In this document: positions 53,994-62,148 of the stretch, piece after piece
How the letters are laid out: each line of letters starts with the position of its first letter
How positions within the stretch are numbered: the first letter of the stretch is position 1
Origin: Pseudomonas entomophila
Lineage (GTDB): Bacteria > Pseudomonadota > Gammaproteobacteria > Pseudomonadales > Pseudomonadaceae
DNA length: 64,000 nt
NCBI RefSeq assembly: GCF_018417595.1
Contig: NZ_CP070982.1
Location: 2,133,501 to 2,197,500 of the forward strand
Reading direction: 5' to 3'
Translations under genes and position numbers: made by a program
The notes under the pieces: model-generated
The model's database searches: none
What the model was told of the DNA's origin: nothing
Seen by the model: the letters and a program-made list of their open reading frames with translations, nothing else

Positions 53994-54686
53994 TCAGTCG
54001 CGGGCAGCCGGCGCGTGTTCGCCGCGCAGCTGCTCCAGGTAGTTGTAGATGGTGTAGCGGGTCACACCAAGGGCTTCGGCGGCTTTCTCCACGCCACCCT
54101 TGACGATGAACAGGCCGCGCTCCTGCATCACGCGCACGGCCTCGACCTTGGCCTGCTTGTTCATCCGGCCCTGGCCGCTGCGCTGCAGCGAGGCCTGGAT
54201 GATCTCGGCCATCAGCACGCTCATGTCGGCGGGCTCGCTGGCGGTGGACGGCGCCGGCACGGCACCGAGGGGCTGGAAGTGCTGGAGGAAGGCCATGGCC
54301 GCGTCGAGGCCGGTGACGTCGGTGTTCACGCACAGGCTGGCGAAGGGGTGGCCGTGGCGGTCACGGAAGATCGCCGTGGCGCTGCGCAAGGTGCGGCCTT
54401 TCAAGGTGGTGGGGTAGTCGGGCAGCACCACCGGTTCGCAGCCCTGCTGGTCGGCGGTGGCCTGCATCAGGGCCTTGAAACCCTGGTCCTGCTCGGGGGC
54501 GGCGAGAATCGGGCTACCAACCTGGCGGCCGGAAAGGTGGCCGTTGACGATGGCCACCACGGAGCGTTCCGGGTGGTCGAGGTCATGCAGGAGGATTTCC
54601 AGGTTGCGCGGGGCGACACTGCCCAGAGCCTGGAGTGCGGCCTTGAGGACGGTGAGGGTGAGTTGGCGTTCTTGGGAGGGGGTCAT
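53994..54686 (-). CDS. YheO/DauR-type transcriptional regulator
   Basis: Two hundred and thirty residues. It has an N-terminal YheO-type PAS domain ('PRNLEILLHDLDHPERSVVA', 'GHPFASLCVNTDVT') and a C-terminal helix-turn-helix ('KGGVEKAAEALGVTRYTIYN', 'YLEQLRG'). The P. aeruginosa relative DauR controls D-arginine catabolism; here the neighbour is a serine/threonine dehydratase, so control of amino-acid breakdown is likely. The ATG at 54686 gives MTPSQERQ; a start at 54710 would lie inside the nested palindrome. It probably binds that element. Confidence 0.87.
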   Translation of the reverse strand: MTPSQERQLTLTVLKAALQALGSVAPRNLEILLHDLDHPERSVVAIVNGHLSGRQVGSPILAAPEQDQGFKALMQATADQQGCEPVVLPDYPTTLKGRTLRSATAIFRDRHGHPFASLCVNTDVTGLDAAMAFLQHFQPLGAVPAPSTASEPADMSVLMAEIIQASLQRSGQGRMNKQAKVEAVRVMQERGLFIVKGGVEKAAEALGVTRYTIYNYLEQLRGEHAPAARD

Positions 54687-54689
54687 GGC

Positions 54690-54730
54690 ATCATGCAAAA
54701 AAATCAACACATGGTTGAGATTTGCATGAT
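54690..54730. promoter_or_regulatory. Nested palindrome upstream of the DauR-like gene
   Basis: Outer perfect 10-base arms ATCATGCAAA (54690-54699) and TTTGCATGAT (54721-54730) enclose inner arms TCAAC (54704-54708) and GTTGA (54714-54718). It lies from 4 bases upstream of the regulator start, so it overlaps the leader or promoter and is a candidate autoregulatory operator or mRNA hairpin. Confidence 0.7.
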
Positions 54731-54770
54731 TTGTTGAATTTTACCAGAGTGTTTTGTGTAGGAGCCAGCC

Positions 54771-54799
54771 AAAAAGGGGCGCTGAAAGCGCCCCTTTTT
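54771..54799. terminator. Bidirectional terminator after the amidase gene
   Basis: Perfect stem AAAAAGGGGCGCT / AGCGCCCCTTTTT with a short loop, A run before and T run behind, immediately past the amidase stop on the minus strand. Confidence 0.92.
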
Positions 54800-54802
54800 G
54801 GA

Positions 54803-56506
54803 TCAGCCCAGCTTGGGGGTGCGCGGCGGGATCATGCGCCGCGAGCCGGTCGACTCGAAGGCAGCGGCGAATTTCAACAGATTGTTGTCGCTGTACGCGC
54901 GGCCCGCGAAGGTCAGGCCCACCGGCATGCCGATATCGGCCATCACGCCCATGGGCACGGTCACGGTCGGTACGCCCAGGTGACGAATCGCCAGGTTACC
55001 GTTGGCCACCCAGATACCGTTGCTCCAGGCGATGTCCGCCGATTCGGGGTTGACGTCGGCGTCGGCCGGGCCCACGTCGGCCACGGTCGGGAACAGCACC
55101 GCGTCCAGGCCCTTTTCGTCCATCCAGTCTTCCAGGTCTTGCTTGCGGGTCTGTTCCAGGCCACGCAGGCCATCGGGCACGGTGGCGATCTGGTCCCAGG
55201 CCTTGAGCCCGCGCTTGGCCATGTTGACGTACTCGTCCATGCCGGCGGCCAGGTCGTCCTCACGGTTGGGCAGGGTGCCCGGGTCGTGGGGGAAGATCTG
55301 CGGCCCGTCGACATCGGCCAGGCGGTTGAGCTTGGGGTCGTCGTTGGCGCGCAGGAAATCGTCGAAGGCCCAGCCGGACAGCTCCCACAGCTCGTCATGC
55401 AGGAATTCCTTGCTGACGATACCGCGGTTGTACACGGTTGGTGCGCCGGGGCGATCGCCCTCGCAGTTGGAGACCAGCGGGAAGTCGGTCTCGACCACTT
55501 CGGCGCCGGCCGCTTCCAGGGCCTGACGCGCCTGTTGCCACAGGTCGATCACGCTGGCGCGGGTGTGGATGCGCTGGCCGGTCGGGCCGCCAATGCCGGG
55601 TTTCTCGGAAGTACCGGCTTCGGCGTCGGCGTTGATATACATGCGTGGCACGCCGAAACGCTTGCCCTTGAGCGAGTCGGCGTTCGCCGCCAAATCCAGG
55701 TACGAGGCCGGGCGCACGCTCGAGGCGGCCGGGATCGGCACCCACGGCTGCAAGCGCCACAGGTCGCCGCGTTTGTCGGCGTCGTCGGCCACCACCACGT
55801 CCAGAATTTCCAGCAGGTCGGCCATGGTCCGCGCGTAGGGCACGACCACATCCATGGTCGGGGTCAGCGGCCAGTTGCCGCGCACCGAGATCACCCCGCG
55901 CGACGGGGTGTAGGCGCACAGGCCATTGTTCGAAGCCGGGCCACGGCCACTGGACCAGGTTTCCTCGGCCAGGCCGAAGGCGCTGTAGCTGGCGGCGGTG
56001 GCGGTACCGGCGCCGTTGGAGGAGCCGGAGGCGAACGGCGCGGTCAGGTAGTTGGCGTTGTACGGGCTTTCGGCGCGGCCATAGACGCCGCGCTGCATGC
56101 CGCCGTTGGCCATGGGCGGCATGTTGGTCTTGCCCAGGCAGATGGCGCCGCCGGCGCGCAGGCGCTCGACGGTGAAGGCGTCGCGCTGGGCGACCAGGTC
56201 CTTGAACGCCGGGCTGCCGGAGGCGGCGGTCAGGCCCTTGACCAGGTAGCTGTCCTTGGCGGTGTAGGGGATGCCGTCCAGCGGGCCGAGGGTCTGGCCG
56301 CGGGCGCGACGGGCATCGGAGGCCGCGGCCTCGTTGAGCGCTTCAGGGTTGCGCACCACCACGGCGTTGAGGGCGGTGGCGGTGTCGGCTCCATCGTAGG
56401 CGTCGATGCGGGCCAGGTAGGCCTTCACCAGCTCGACCGCAGTGGTGCGGCCGGACTCGAGCGCGTCGCGCAGCTCGGCAATGGAAACCTCGGTTACCTC
56501 GATCAT
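54803..56506 (-). CDS. Amidase-signature hydrolase
   Basis: Five hundred and sixty-seven residues of the amidase-signature family. The catalytic Lys is in 'DGIPYTAKDSYLVKGL' (about residue 82), and the Ser-rich signature is 'TAPFASGSSNGAGTATAAS', giving the Ser-cisSer-Lys triad. The usual GGSSGG appears as GSSNGAG. The C-terminal part has 'GVPTVTVPMGVMADIGMPVG'. It hydrolyses an amide whose identity cannot be deduced. The frame is open to 56626; the ATG at 56506 (MIEVTEVSIAEL) is chosen because the family begins there, although its ribosome-binding site is weak. Confidence 0.87.
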   Translation of the reverse strand: MIEVTEVSIAELRDALESGRTTAVELVKAYLARIDAYDGADTATALNAVVVRNPEALNEAAASDARRARGQTLGPLDGIPYTAKDSYLVKGLTAASGSPAFKDLVAQRDAFTVERLRAGGAICLGKTNMPPMANGGMQRGVYGRAESPYNANYLTAPFASGSSNGAGTATAASYSAFGLAEETWSSGRGPASNNGLCAYTPSRGVISVRGNWPLTPTMDVVVPYARTMADLLEILDVVVADDADKRGDLWRLQPWVPIPAASSVRPASYLDLAANADSLKGKRFGVPRMYINADAEAGTSEKPGIGGPTGQRIHTRASVIDLWQQARQALEAAGAEVVETDFPLVSNCEGDRPGAPTVYNRGIVSKEFLHDELWELSGWAFDDFLRANDDPKLNRLADVDGPQIFPHDPGTLPNREDDLAAGMDEYVNMAKRGLKAWDQIATVPDGLRGLEQTRKQDLEDWMDEKGLDAVLFPTVADVGPADADVNPESADIAWSNGIWVANGNLAIRHLGVPTVTVPMGVMADIGMPVGLTFAGRAYSDNNLLKFAAAFESTGSRRMIPPRTPKLG

Positions 56507-56632
56507 GCTGTCACCAGTTGTGCAGGTGGAAATCATGGCGGCGAGTGTAGCAAGAAGGTCTCGTCGGGCGCAGGCATGCAGCGGGGAAATGGATCGTTGC
56601 AGCGCGGCATTCTGGCCGTGCTGCACCTTCCT

Positions 56633-56750
56633 TGTAGGAGCGGCTTCAGCCGCGAAAGGGCCGCAGAGCGGCCCCGGCGATCTTTGCTCAACGCTGAAAT
56701 CCTGGGGCCGCTGCGCGGTCCTTTCGCGGCTAAAGGCCGCTCCTGCAGGG
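56633..56750. repeat. REP pair
   Basis: Inverted REP units ('tgtaggagcggcttcagccg' and 'cgcggctaaaggccgctcct') with a second inner stem (ggccgcagagcggcc and ggccgctgcgcggtcc). Fills the gap between yghU and the amidase gene. Confidence 0.85.
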
Positions 56751-56781
56751 TCAGGCGTAAATCCCGATCATTGCGCCAGGC

Positions 56782-57621
56782 TTAGCCCAGGTCTTTTGCC
56801 GAGTGGCGCTCCGGCACCTGGCTGGCTTCGTCACCCCAGGTGCGGTTGACCCGGGTGCCGCGCTGCACCGCGGGGCGCTGGGCGATGGCTTCGGCCCAGC
56901 GTTGCACATGCGGGTATTCGTGCACGGCCAGGAACTCGGCCGCGCCGTACAGGTTGCCGCGCACCAGCTGGCCATACCACGGCCACACGGCGATGTCGGC
57001 GATGCTGTATTCGTCACCGCCCAGGTAGGCGCTTTCGGCCAGGCGGCGGTCGAGCACATCGAGCTGGCGCTTGGCTTCCATGGTGAAGCGGTTGATGGCG
57101 TACTCGAACTTTTCCGGCGCATACACGTAGAAATGGCCGAAACCGCCACCCAGGTACGGCGCCGAGCCCATCTGCCAGAACAGCCAGTTGAGCGTCTCTG
57201 TGCGCGCAGCCAGCGACGTGGGCAGGAGTGCGCCGAACTTTTCGGCCAGGTAAAGCAGGATAGAGCCGGACTCGAACACCCGTACTGGTGGCTCGACACT
57301 GCGGTCGAGCAGGGCGGGGATCTTCGAGTTCGGGTTGACCCCGACGAAGCCGCTGCCGAACTGGTCGCCTTCGCCGATGCGGATCAGCCAGGCGTCGTAT
57401 TCGGCGCCCGTGTGGCCGAGGGCCAGCAGCTCTTCGAGCAGAATGGTCACCTTCACGCCGTTGGGCGTGGCCAGCGAGTACAACTGCAGCGGGTGCTTGC
57501 CCACGGGCAGGTCCTTGTCGTGGGTCGGGCCGGCCACCGGGCGGTTGATGCTGGCGAACTGGCCGCCGGACGGGGCCTCGTGGGTCCAGACCTTGGGCGG
57601 CTGGTAAGGGTGCTTGCTCAT
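56782..57621 (-). CDS. yghU: Glutathione-dependent disulfide-bond oxidoreductase
   Basis: Glutathione-transferase-fold protein of 279 residues, YghU/YfcG group. Marks are 'YQPPKVWTHEAPSGGQFASI' and 'NRPVAGPTHDKDLPVGKHPL' at the start, 'QLYSLATPNGVKVTILLEEL', 'GFVGVNPNSKIPALLD', 'FESGSILLYLAEKFG' and 'DEYSIADIAVWPWYG'. Characterised homologues reduce disulfides using bound glutathione. AAGGAG precedes the ATG. Confidence 0.95.
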   Translation of the reverse strand: MSKHPYQPPKVWTHEAPSGGQFASINRPVAGPTHDKDLPVGKHPLQLYSLATPNGVKVTILLEELLALGHTGAEYDAWLIRIGEGDQFGSGFVGVNPNSKIPALLDRSVEPPVRVFESGSILLYLAEKFGALLPTSLAARTETLNWLFWQMGSAPYLGGGFGHFYVYAPEKFEYAINRFTMEAKRQLDVLDRRLAESAYLGGDEYSIADIAVWPWYGQLVRGNLYGAAEFLAVHEYPHVQRWAEAIAQRPAVQRGTRVNRTWGDEASQVPERHSAKDLG

Positions 57622-57680
57622 GTTCAGACTCCTTGAAGGTTCGGGCCGATAGGGTTCAGACCGGCGGGCGACAGGGCTGT

Positions 57681-58505
57681 TCAGCCGTTGGCGTTCGCCT
57701 GGCAGGTGCAGGGAGTGGGCGGGTTGAGTTTGCGATAGAGCTTGTCGGCCAGCTGGGCGGTCGCCAGCCGCTGGCAGATCACGCAGATACCCAGTATCAG
57801 CAGCAGGCTCACGCTCCCTCCGAAGATGCGCTGGCTCCGGGTCAGGCGTTGCAGGTGTTCCTGCGGTGGATCGGTGAGGATTTCGCAGATGACCTGGTTG
57901 TCCTCGGGGGCGAGTACCGGTGGGCCGGATTTGCAGTGCTCCGCGGTGAGTTGCCAGCTGTTTCCAAGCAGAGGCTCAGCCGTCTGGCCGTTGGTCCAGA
58001 AGTTGGTTCCGGACTTCTTGACCGCCAACAGTGCCTTGTCCTGGCCGAACAGGTAGGAGGCAGGCATGAGCACGATCATGACCAGCACGAGTACGGCCAC
58101 GGCCGAGCGCTTGCGCGAGGCGAGGCCCGGGTCTTTCATTCGCGTGGTTTCCGGGTCGAAGAAGTACCTGGTGCGGGTCAGGTCGTTCAGGGCGATGTCG
58201 TGTTGCTCGATCAGCGCCAGCGCCCGGTTCGCGGCGCGGGTGTTGGGGAAGCGGATGCGCGTGAGAAAGCGCATGCCTTCGACGTCACGCAGGGCTTTCC
58301 AATGCTCGTTCAGCTGGTCATCGTTGAAGCGCTTGCTGCCGGCGATCAACCACCAGATCCGCTGCAGCAGGAAGTGCGCGGAACCGGCCCTGAGCCAGGC
58401 CAGGAACATCAGCAGTACCACGCCGAGGACATAAAGCAGAGGTTGCGCTTCCTTGAGTGGCGCGATGATGTCATTCATCAGTGACAGGTCAGTGGAGGCT
58501 GACAT
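57681..58505 (-). CDS. Hypothetical membrane protein (DUF6216-like)
   Basis: Two hundred and seventy-four residues with three hydrophobic helices: 'LLYVLGVVLLMFLAWLRAGS' near the N-terminus, 'SAVAVLVLVMIVLMPASYLF' in the middle and 'GGSVSLLLILGICVICQRLA' near the end. A cytoplasmic stretch between the first two contains 'LTRIRFPNTRAANRALALI'. It is reminiscent of DUF6216 membrane proteins, but I am not sure. A good AAGGAA precedes the ATG. Together with the next gene on the same strand it forms an uncharacterised pair. Confidence 0.65.
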   Translation of the reverse strand: MSASTDLSLMNDIIAPLKEAQPLLYVLGVVLLMFLAWLRAGSAHFLLQRIWWLIAGSKRFNDDQLNEHWKALRDVEGMRFLTRIRFPNTRAANRALALIEQHDIALNDLTRTRYFFDPETTRMKDPGLASRKRSAVAVLVLVMIVLMPASYLFGQDKALLAVKKSGTNFWTNGQTAEPLLGNSWQLTAEHCKSGPPVLAPEDNQVICEILTDPPQEHLQRLTRSQRIFGGSVSLLLILGICVICQRLATAQLADKLYRKLNPPTPCTCQANANG

Positions 58506-58557
58506 GGTGTTTCCTTAGCTGTGCGGCGGTTTTGAAATCGTGTGCTGAAGCGGGCAT

Positions 58558-59451
58558 CTAGCCGCGAGAACCTGGGGTGTGTTCAGAGGTGCTCGGCTTC
58601 CTTTTTTTCGTGGGTTCCACCTTCGCGTTTTTCTTCTCTTGGGCAATGTGGGCCTTAAGCTTTTCTACCGTGGCGTTCAAGCTTTCCTTGAGCTGGGAAA
58701 ACTCGTCAGGTAAGGCTTTCACCTGGAAATGCTCGGCCAGCAGAACAAGTTGCGAGAGGTCGGCAATCGGCCAGATCAGCCCATTGGGAGTCGCGATGAT
58801 GGCCTTCATCGGATGCCGGGCGCTTTCTCCGGAATGTGTCTCGCACAGCGCCTTGAGGTAGGCAGCCATTTCGTAAATCGACAGTCCCCGACTTGAGTCC
58901 CAAAGCACCTGATCGGCATTCGCAGGCGTAATCAACTCTAGATCGAATTGTTTACCGTGAAGAGCATCAAGGTAGGGCTGGGTCTTTAGACGGGACTTGT
59001 GGACAGGCAAAAAGCCTTGCTTCGCAGGAGGTGTGCCATTGGGAAAATCGGGGTAGACAACGAAGTGTCCCCTCCGTGACAACGCCGTGAAGACGTGGTC
59101 GCGGGTGGGAACGACGGACTTCATCAACAGGTACATGAACTTGTCTTCTTCATCGCTCAATTTGGCTTCGCTGGCCTTGAATTCCAGCAGGAAGAAGCGC
59201 TCATTGATGGCCGTCAGCGTGTCAGCGCTGGCGGTTTCTGCACGACCATCGAGCTTTGCGAGCAGTGGCGGAGGGGTACCTGTGCGAGCCAGCAGCGCTG
59301 CCAGATTTGTTGTGAGCCCCAAGGCTTCTTGCCCACATTCGGCGAGAAACCTCTCGATGTGGAGGTTTTGCAGTTTCATCCATTGCATGTCGCGAAATGC
59401 CAGGATGAGTGTGTCCTCCCACGGTGTCTTTTCGTTGCTGTCACTGCTCAA
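58558..59451 (-). CDS. Uncharacterised protein with PD-(D/E)xK-like motif
   Basis: About 297 residues. 'NERFFLLEFKASEAKLSDEE' reads like the core (E-x-K strand) of a PD-(D/E)xK nuclease fold, and 'ADTLTAINERFF' could hold the preceding acidic residue. The C-terminus is Lys-rich and disordered. TTG 59451 is preferred as start because GGGAG lies eight bases upstream; the frame is open to 59541. No close family is recognised, and the nuclease idea rests on one short motif. It lies 52 bases upstream of the membrane protein gene. Confidence 0.55.
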   Translation of the reverse strand: MSSDSNEKTPWEDTLILAFRDMQWMKLQNLHIERFLAECGQEALGLTTNLAALLARTGTPPPLLAKLDGRAETASADTLTAINERFFLLEFKASEAKLSDEEDKFMYLLMKSVVPTRDHVFTALSRRGHFVVYPDFPNGTPPAKQGFLPVHKSRLKTQPYLDALHGKQFDLELITPANADQVLWDSSRGLSIYEMAAYLKALCETHSGESARHPMKAIIATPNGLIWPIADLSQLVLLAEHFQVKALPDEFSQLKESLNATVEKLKAHIAQEKKNAKVEPTKKRKPSTSEHTPGSRG

Positions 59452-59631
59452 TCCACTTACTCCCTGCAATCTTGCACCGTCTGATCTGGGGTCATATACG
59501 ACACCATTGGCGAGGCGAGGGCAATGCCAAAATGCCGGCAATCAGCAGGATAGACGCGTGCGCCCGTGCTGAACCCCAGCATTTCGAGAGTCTGTTGGCC
59601 GGGCACCCACAGGAAGGCCCCGGCCGCTTGA

Positions 59632-61758
59632 TCAGAAGCTGTAGTCGACCGTGGCGAAGTACGAACGCGGCGCGCCCAGCAGCCATTGTTCGCCGCTGTG
59701 GGCCGAAACCACATAGTCGCGGTTGAACAGGTTGTTCACTTGCAGGCCGAGGCGCACGTCCGGCAGCACCTGCCAGCCGAGGTTCGCATCCACCACGGTA
59801 TAGCCCGGCGCGGACTGTTCATTGTCGACGCTGGCATAGCGTTCATCGACATAACGCAGGCCCATGCCGGCATCCACCGCCTGGCCGAAACCCTTGCTCA
59901 GCCACAGGTTGGCGGTGCGCCGCGGCACGTTGGCGGGGCGGTTGCCGGCACGGTCCATCACCCCTTGCGCGGTGTTTTGCAGGTACTCGTCGTACTTGGC
60001 CCGCACCAGCGCGGCGTTGGCCGACAGCTGCCACTGGTTGCCCAGCGCCAGTTCCAGCGAGGCTTCCAGGCCGTCGGAAGTTTGCTGCCCGGCCTGCTGC
60101 TGGGTCTTGCTGGCCGGGTCGTAGACCAACAGCTTCTTCTTGACGATATGGTAGGCCGCCAGGGTCCATTCGCCTTGGCCTTCCCAGAAGCGTTGCTTGA
60201 CGCCGAGTTCGGTCTGTTTCGCCTCGGTGAGGTCGAAGTCCATCTGCTTCTGGCTGAGGCTGATCAGGTTGCCGACGCCGTCCTCACTGGTGGAGTACTG
60301 CCCATAGACCGACAGGTCGTCGCTGAGCGCATAGACCAGCCCGGCGCGCCAGTTGCCGCCACGCAGGCTGACGTCGCTGCGCGAACCATCGACCAGGTTG
60401 TCGCGGTCGATGTGGTTCTGGTCGCGGCGCACGCCGGTGACCAGCGACAGGCGCTCGGTCAGCTGGGTGCGGTTTTCCGCGAACAGCGCGACGGTGTGGG
60501 TGCTGGACAGGGTCTGCGGGCGCAGCGGCGAGGCGCTGTGGAACCCGCCCGGTGCCGGGTTCCACGGGTCGACCAGGTCGACGCCGTCGTCGATGTAGGG
60601 CGAATTGCTGTCGACGTTGAAGCGGATCTTGTTGTACTCGACACCCACCACGGTCTTGCTGGCCAGGCCGAACAGCCCGTGGTCGAAGGTGAAGCTCTGG
60701 CGGTCGCCGAACTGCTCCTGGTTGTGCTTGATCTCCAGGTAGCTGCCCCGTTGCAGCAGGCCTTCATCGGCATTCCAGGTGTAGTCCTCGGCGTTGCGCC
60801 AGTGGCGGCGGCTCTTGATGTAGTACAGCTGGTTGCTGGCCGAGACCGTGTCGCTGAGGGTCCAGTCGGTGGTCAGGCGCGTCCACTCGTCGTGGTAGCG
60901 CTGCACATCGTTGCGCACGTTGTAGTTCTTCTTGCGCAGGCTGTCGCGGTAGTGGCCGTCGATCAGCGGCGTGCCGTAGTAGTTGGCAGGCTCGGCGTCG
61001 CCCCGTTCGTGGGCGAGGGTGAAACTCAGGTCATCGCTGGCATCGAAGCGCAGGGCGGCGCTGAGCGACAGGTTGCGCGAGTCGGTGCGGTCGACCCAGC
61101 CGTTGCCTTCCTGCTTGTTCAGGGTGACCCGGTAGCTCAGGCGTTCGCTCAGGCTGCCGCCGCTGTCCAGGCCCAGTTGCTGGCGGTCCCAGGAGCCGTA
61201 GCCCAGGCGCAGGTGGTTGTGGATTTCGCCGGCGAAGGGTTTTTTCGGGATCACGTTGACCGCCGCGCCGGTGGCGCCTTCGCCGTACAGCACCGACGCC
61301 GGGCCGCGCAGCACATCGATGCGCTCGACCATCCACGGGTCGACCGGGAAGGTGAGGGTGCCGGCGCCGGTGTACAGCCGCGCGCCGTCGAACAGTGTCA
61401 TCACCGAGCCCTGGCCGCTGAAGCCGCGTGCCGACAGGCCGGTGCCGCCATCGCCCGGGGTGCCGATGAAGGTGATGCCCGGGGAGCGGGTCACGGCGTC
61501 CTGCACCGTGAGGTTGTTGCGTTGCAGGATCTGCTCGGCGGTGATGCTGCTGGTGCTGGCCGGGGTTTCCAGGGCGCTGAGGTTCAAGCGTGAACCGGCC
61601 TGGGTCGGGGTGGCCAGGTCGATGACCGAAGGTTCGCGGGTCTCGGTGACCGCCGTGGAGGGCAGGGTGAGCGGGGTACGCTCATGGTCGTCGGCCAGGG
61701 CCGGGAGCGAGACGGCCAGGCAGGCCGCCAGGGTGTGAAGTTTGTTGAATCGGGACAT
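59632..61758 (-). CDS. TonB-dependent outer-membrane receptor, cobalamin-controlled
   Basis: Seven hundred and eight residues. Signal peptide 'LAACLAVSLPALA', plug domain ('ILQRNNLTVQDAVTRSPGIT', 'VERIDVLRGPASVLYGEGAT') and a beta-barrel ending in 'GAPRSYFATVDYSF' with the terminal Phe. By sequence it resembles FhuA/FpvA-type siderophore receptors, but the cobalamin riboswitch upstream points to uptake of vitamin B12, a corrinoid or a cobalt/nickel chelate. The ATG at 61758 is chosen; the frame is open to 61860. The barrel is complete. Confidence 0.9.
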   Translation of the reverse strand: MSRFNKLHTLAACLAVSLPALADDHERTPLTLPSTAVTETREPSVIDLATPTQAGSRLNLSALETPASTSSITAEQILQRNNLTVQDAVTRSPGITFIGTPGDGGTGLSARGFSGQGSVMTLFDGARLYTGAGTLTFPVDPWMVERIDVLRGPASVLYGEGATGAAVNVIPKKPFAGEIHNHLRLGYGSWDRQQLGLDSGGSLSERLSYRVTLNKQEGNGWVDRTDSRNLSLSAALRFDASDDLSFTLAHERGDAEPANYYGTPLIDGHYRDSLRKKNYNVRNDVQRYHDEWTRLTTDWTLSDTVSASNQLYYIKSRRHWRNAEDYTWNADEGLLQRGSYLEIKHNQEQFGDRQSFTFDHGLFGLASKTVVGVEYNKIRFNVDSNSPYIDDGVDLVDPWNPAPGGFHSASPLRPQTLSSTHTVALFAENRTQLTERLSLVTGVRRDQNHIDRDNLVDGSRSDVSLRGGNWRAGLVYALSDDLSVYGQYSTSEDGVGNLISLSQKQMDFDLTEAKQTELGVKQRFWEGQGEWTLAAYHIVKKKLLVYDPASKTQQQAGQQTSDGLEASLELALGNQWQLSANAALVRAKYDEYLQNTAQGVMDRAGNRPANVPRRTANLWLSKGFGQAVDAGMGLRYVDERYASVDNEQSAPGYTVVDANLGWQVLPDVRLGLQVNNLFNRDYVVSAHSGEQWLLGAPRSYFATVDYSF

Positions 61759-61878
61759 GTCGTTCCACTGCTGCAGGAAGGAATGGATCCCGGTGGAAAA
61801 CACGCAAAGGCGAACCGCATGCGCAGGCGCGCACGCGATGACCGGCCTGCGCCCGCCCACCGCGGGTTGCCAAGTAAG

Positions 61879-62065
61879 GCTTCAGGCCGGTCTCCGGGCT
61901 TGCGAGGGTCATGAAGCCTTCACCTTCCCATGCGTGTGCACAGTGGTGTGTCGAAGGGTTCGCTCGCTTACCGTTGCGGGGGCAGCGCCGGACTTGTCGT
62001 GACAACGACTCACCGGCTTCCCGTTTCACCCTGCGCGCGGCGGCGCAGGACACCTGAAACTGGCG
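61879..62065 (-). promoter_or_regulatory. Cobalamin (AdoCbl) riboswitch
   Basis: On the minus strand the order of conserved blocks is clear: 'AGGTGTCCTGCG' near the 5' end, 'GGGAAGCCGGTGAG', the core 'GCTGCCCCCGCAACGGTAAG', and the B12 box 'AAGCCCGGAGACCGGCC' at about 61885-61901. About 120 bases follow before the receptor start. With adenosylcobalamin bound it should repress the TonB receptor gene. The identification rests on these boxes, which are diagnostic. Confidence 0.95.
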
Positions 62066-62106
62066 CGCATCTGACCATCGAACGAGGGGGGAGTCAATCA
62101 TCCGGA

Positions 62107-62141
62107 GGGGCAGACCTGTCAGTGTGCGACAGGTCTGCCCC
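62107..62141. terminator. Long hairpin behind the MHS transporter gene
   Basis: Perfect 14-base stem GGGGCAGACCTGTC / GACAGGTCTGCCCC with a 7-base loop, eight bases beyond the transporter stop on the minus strand. There is no T run behind it, so it may be a stabilising hairpin or weak terminator separating the transporter transcript from the riboswitch. Confidence 0.6.
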
Positions 62142-62148
62142 GGGGCGT

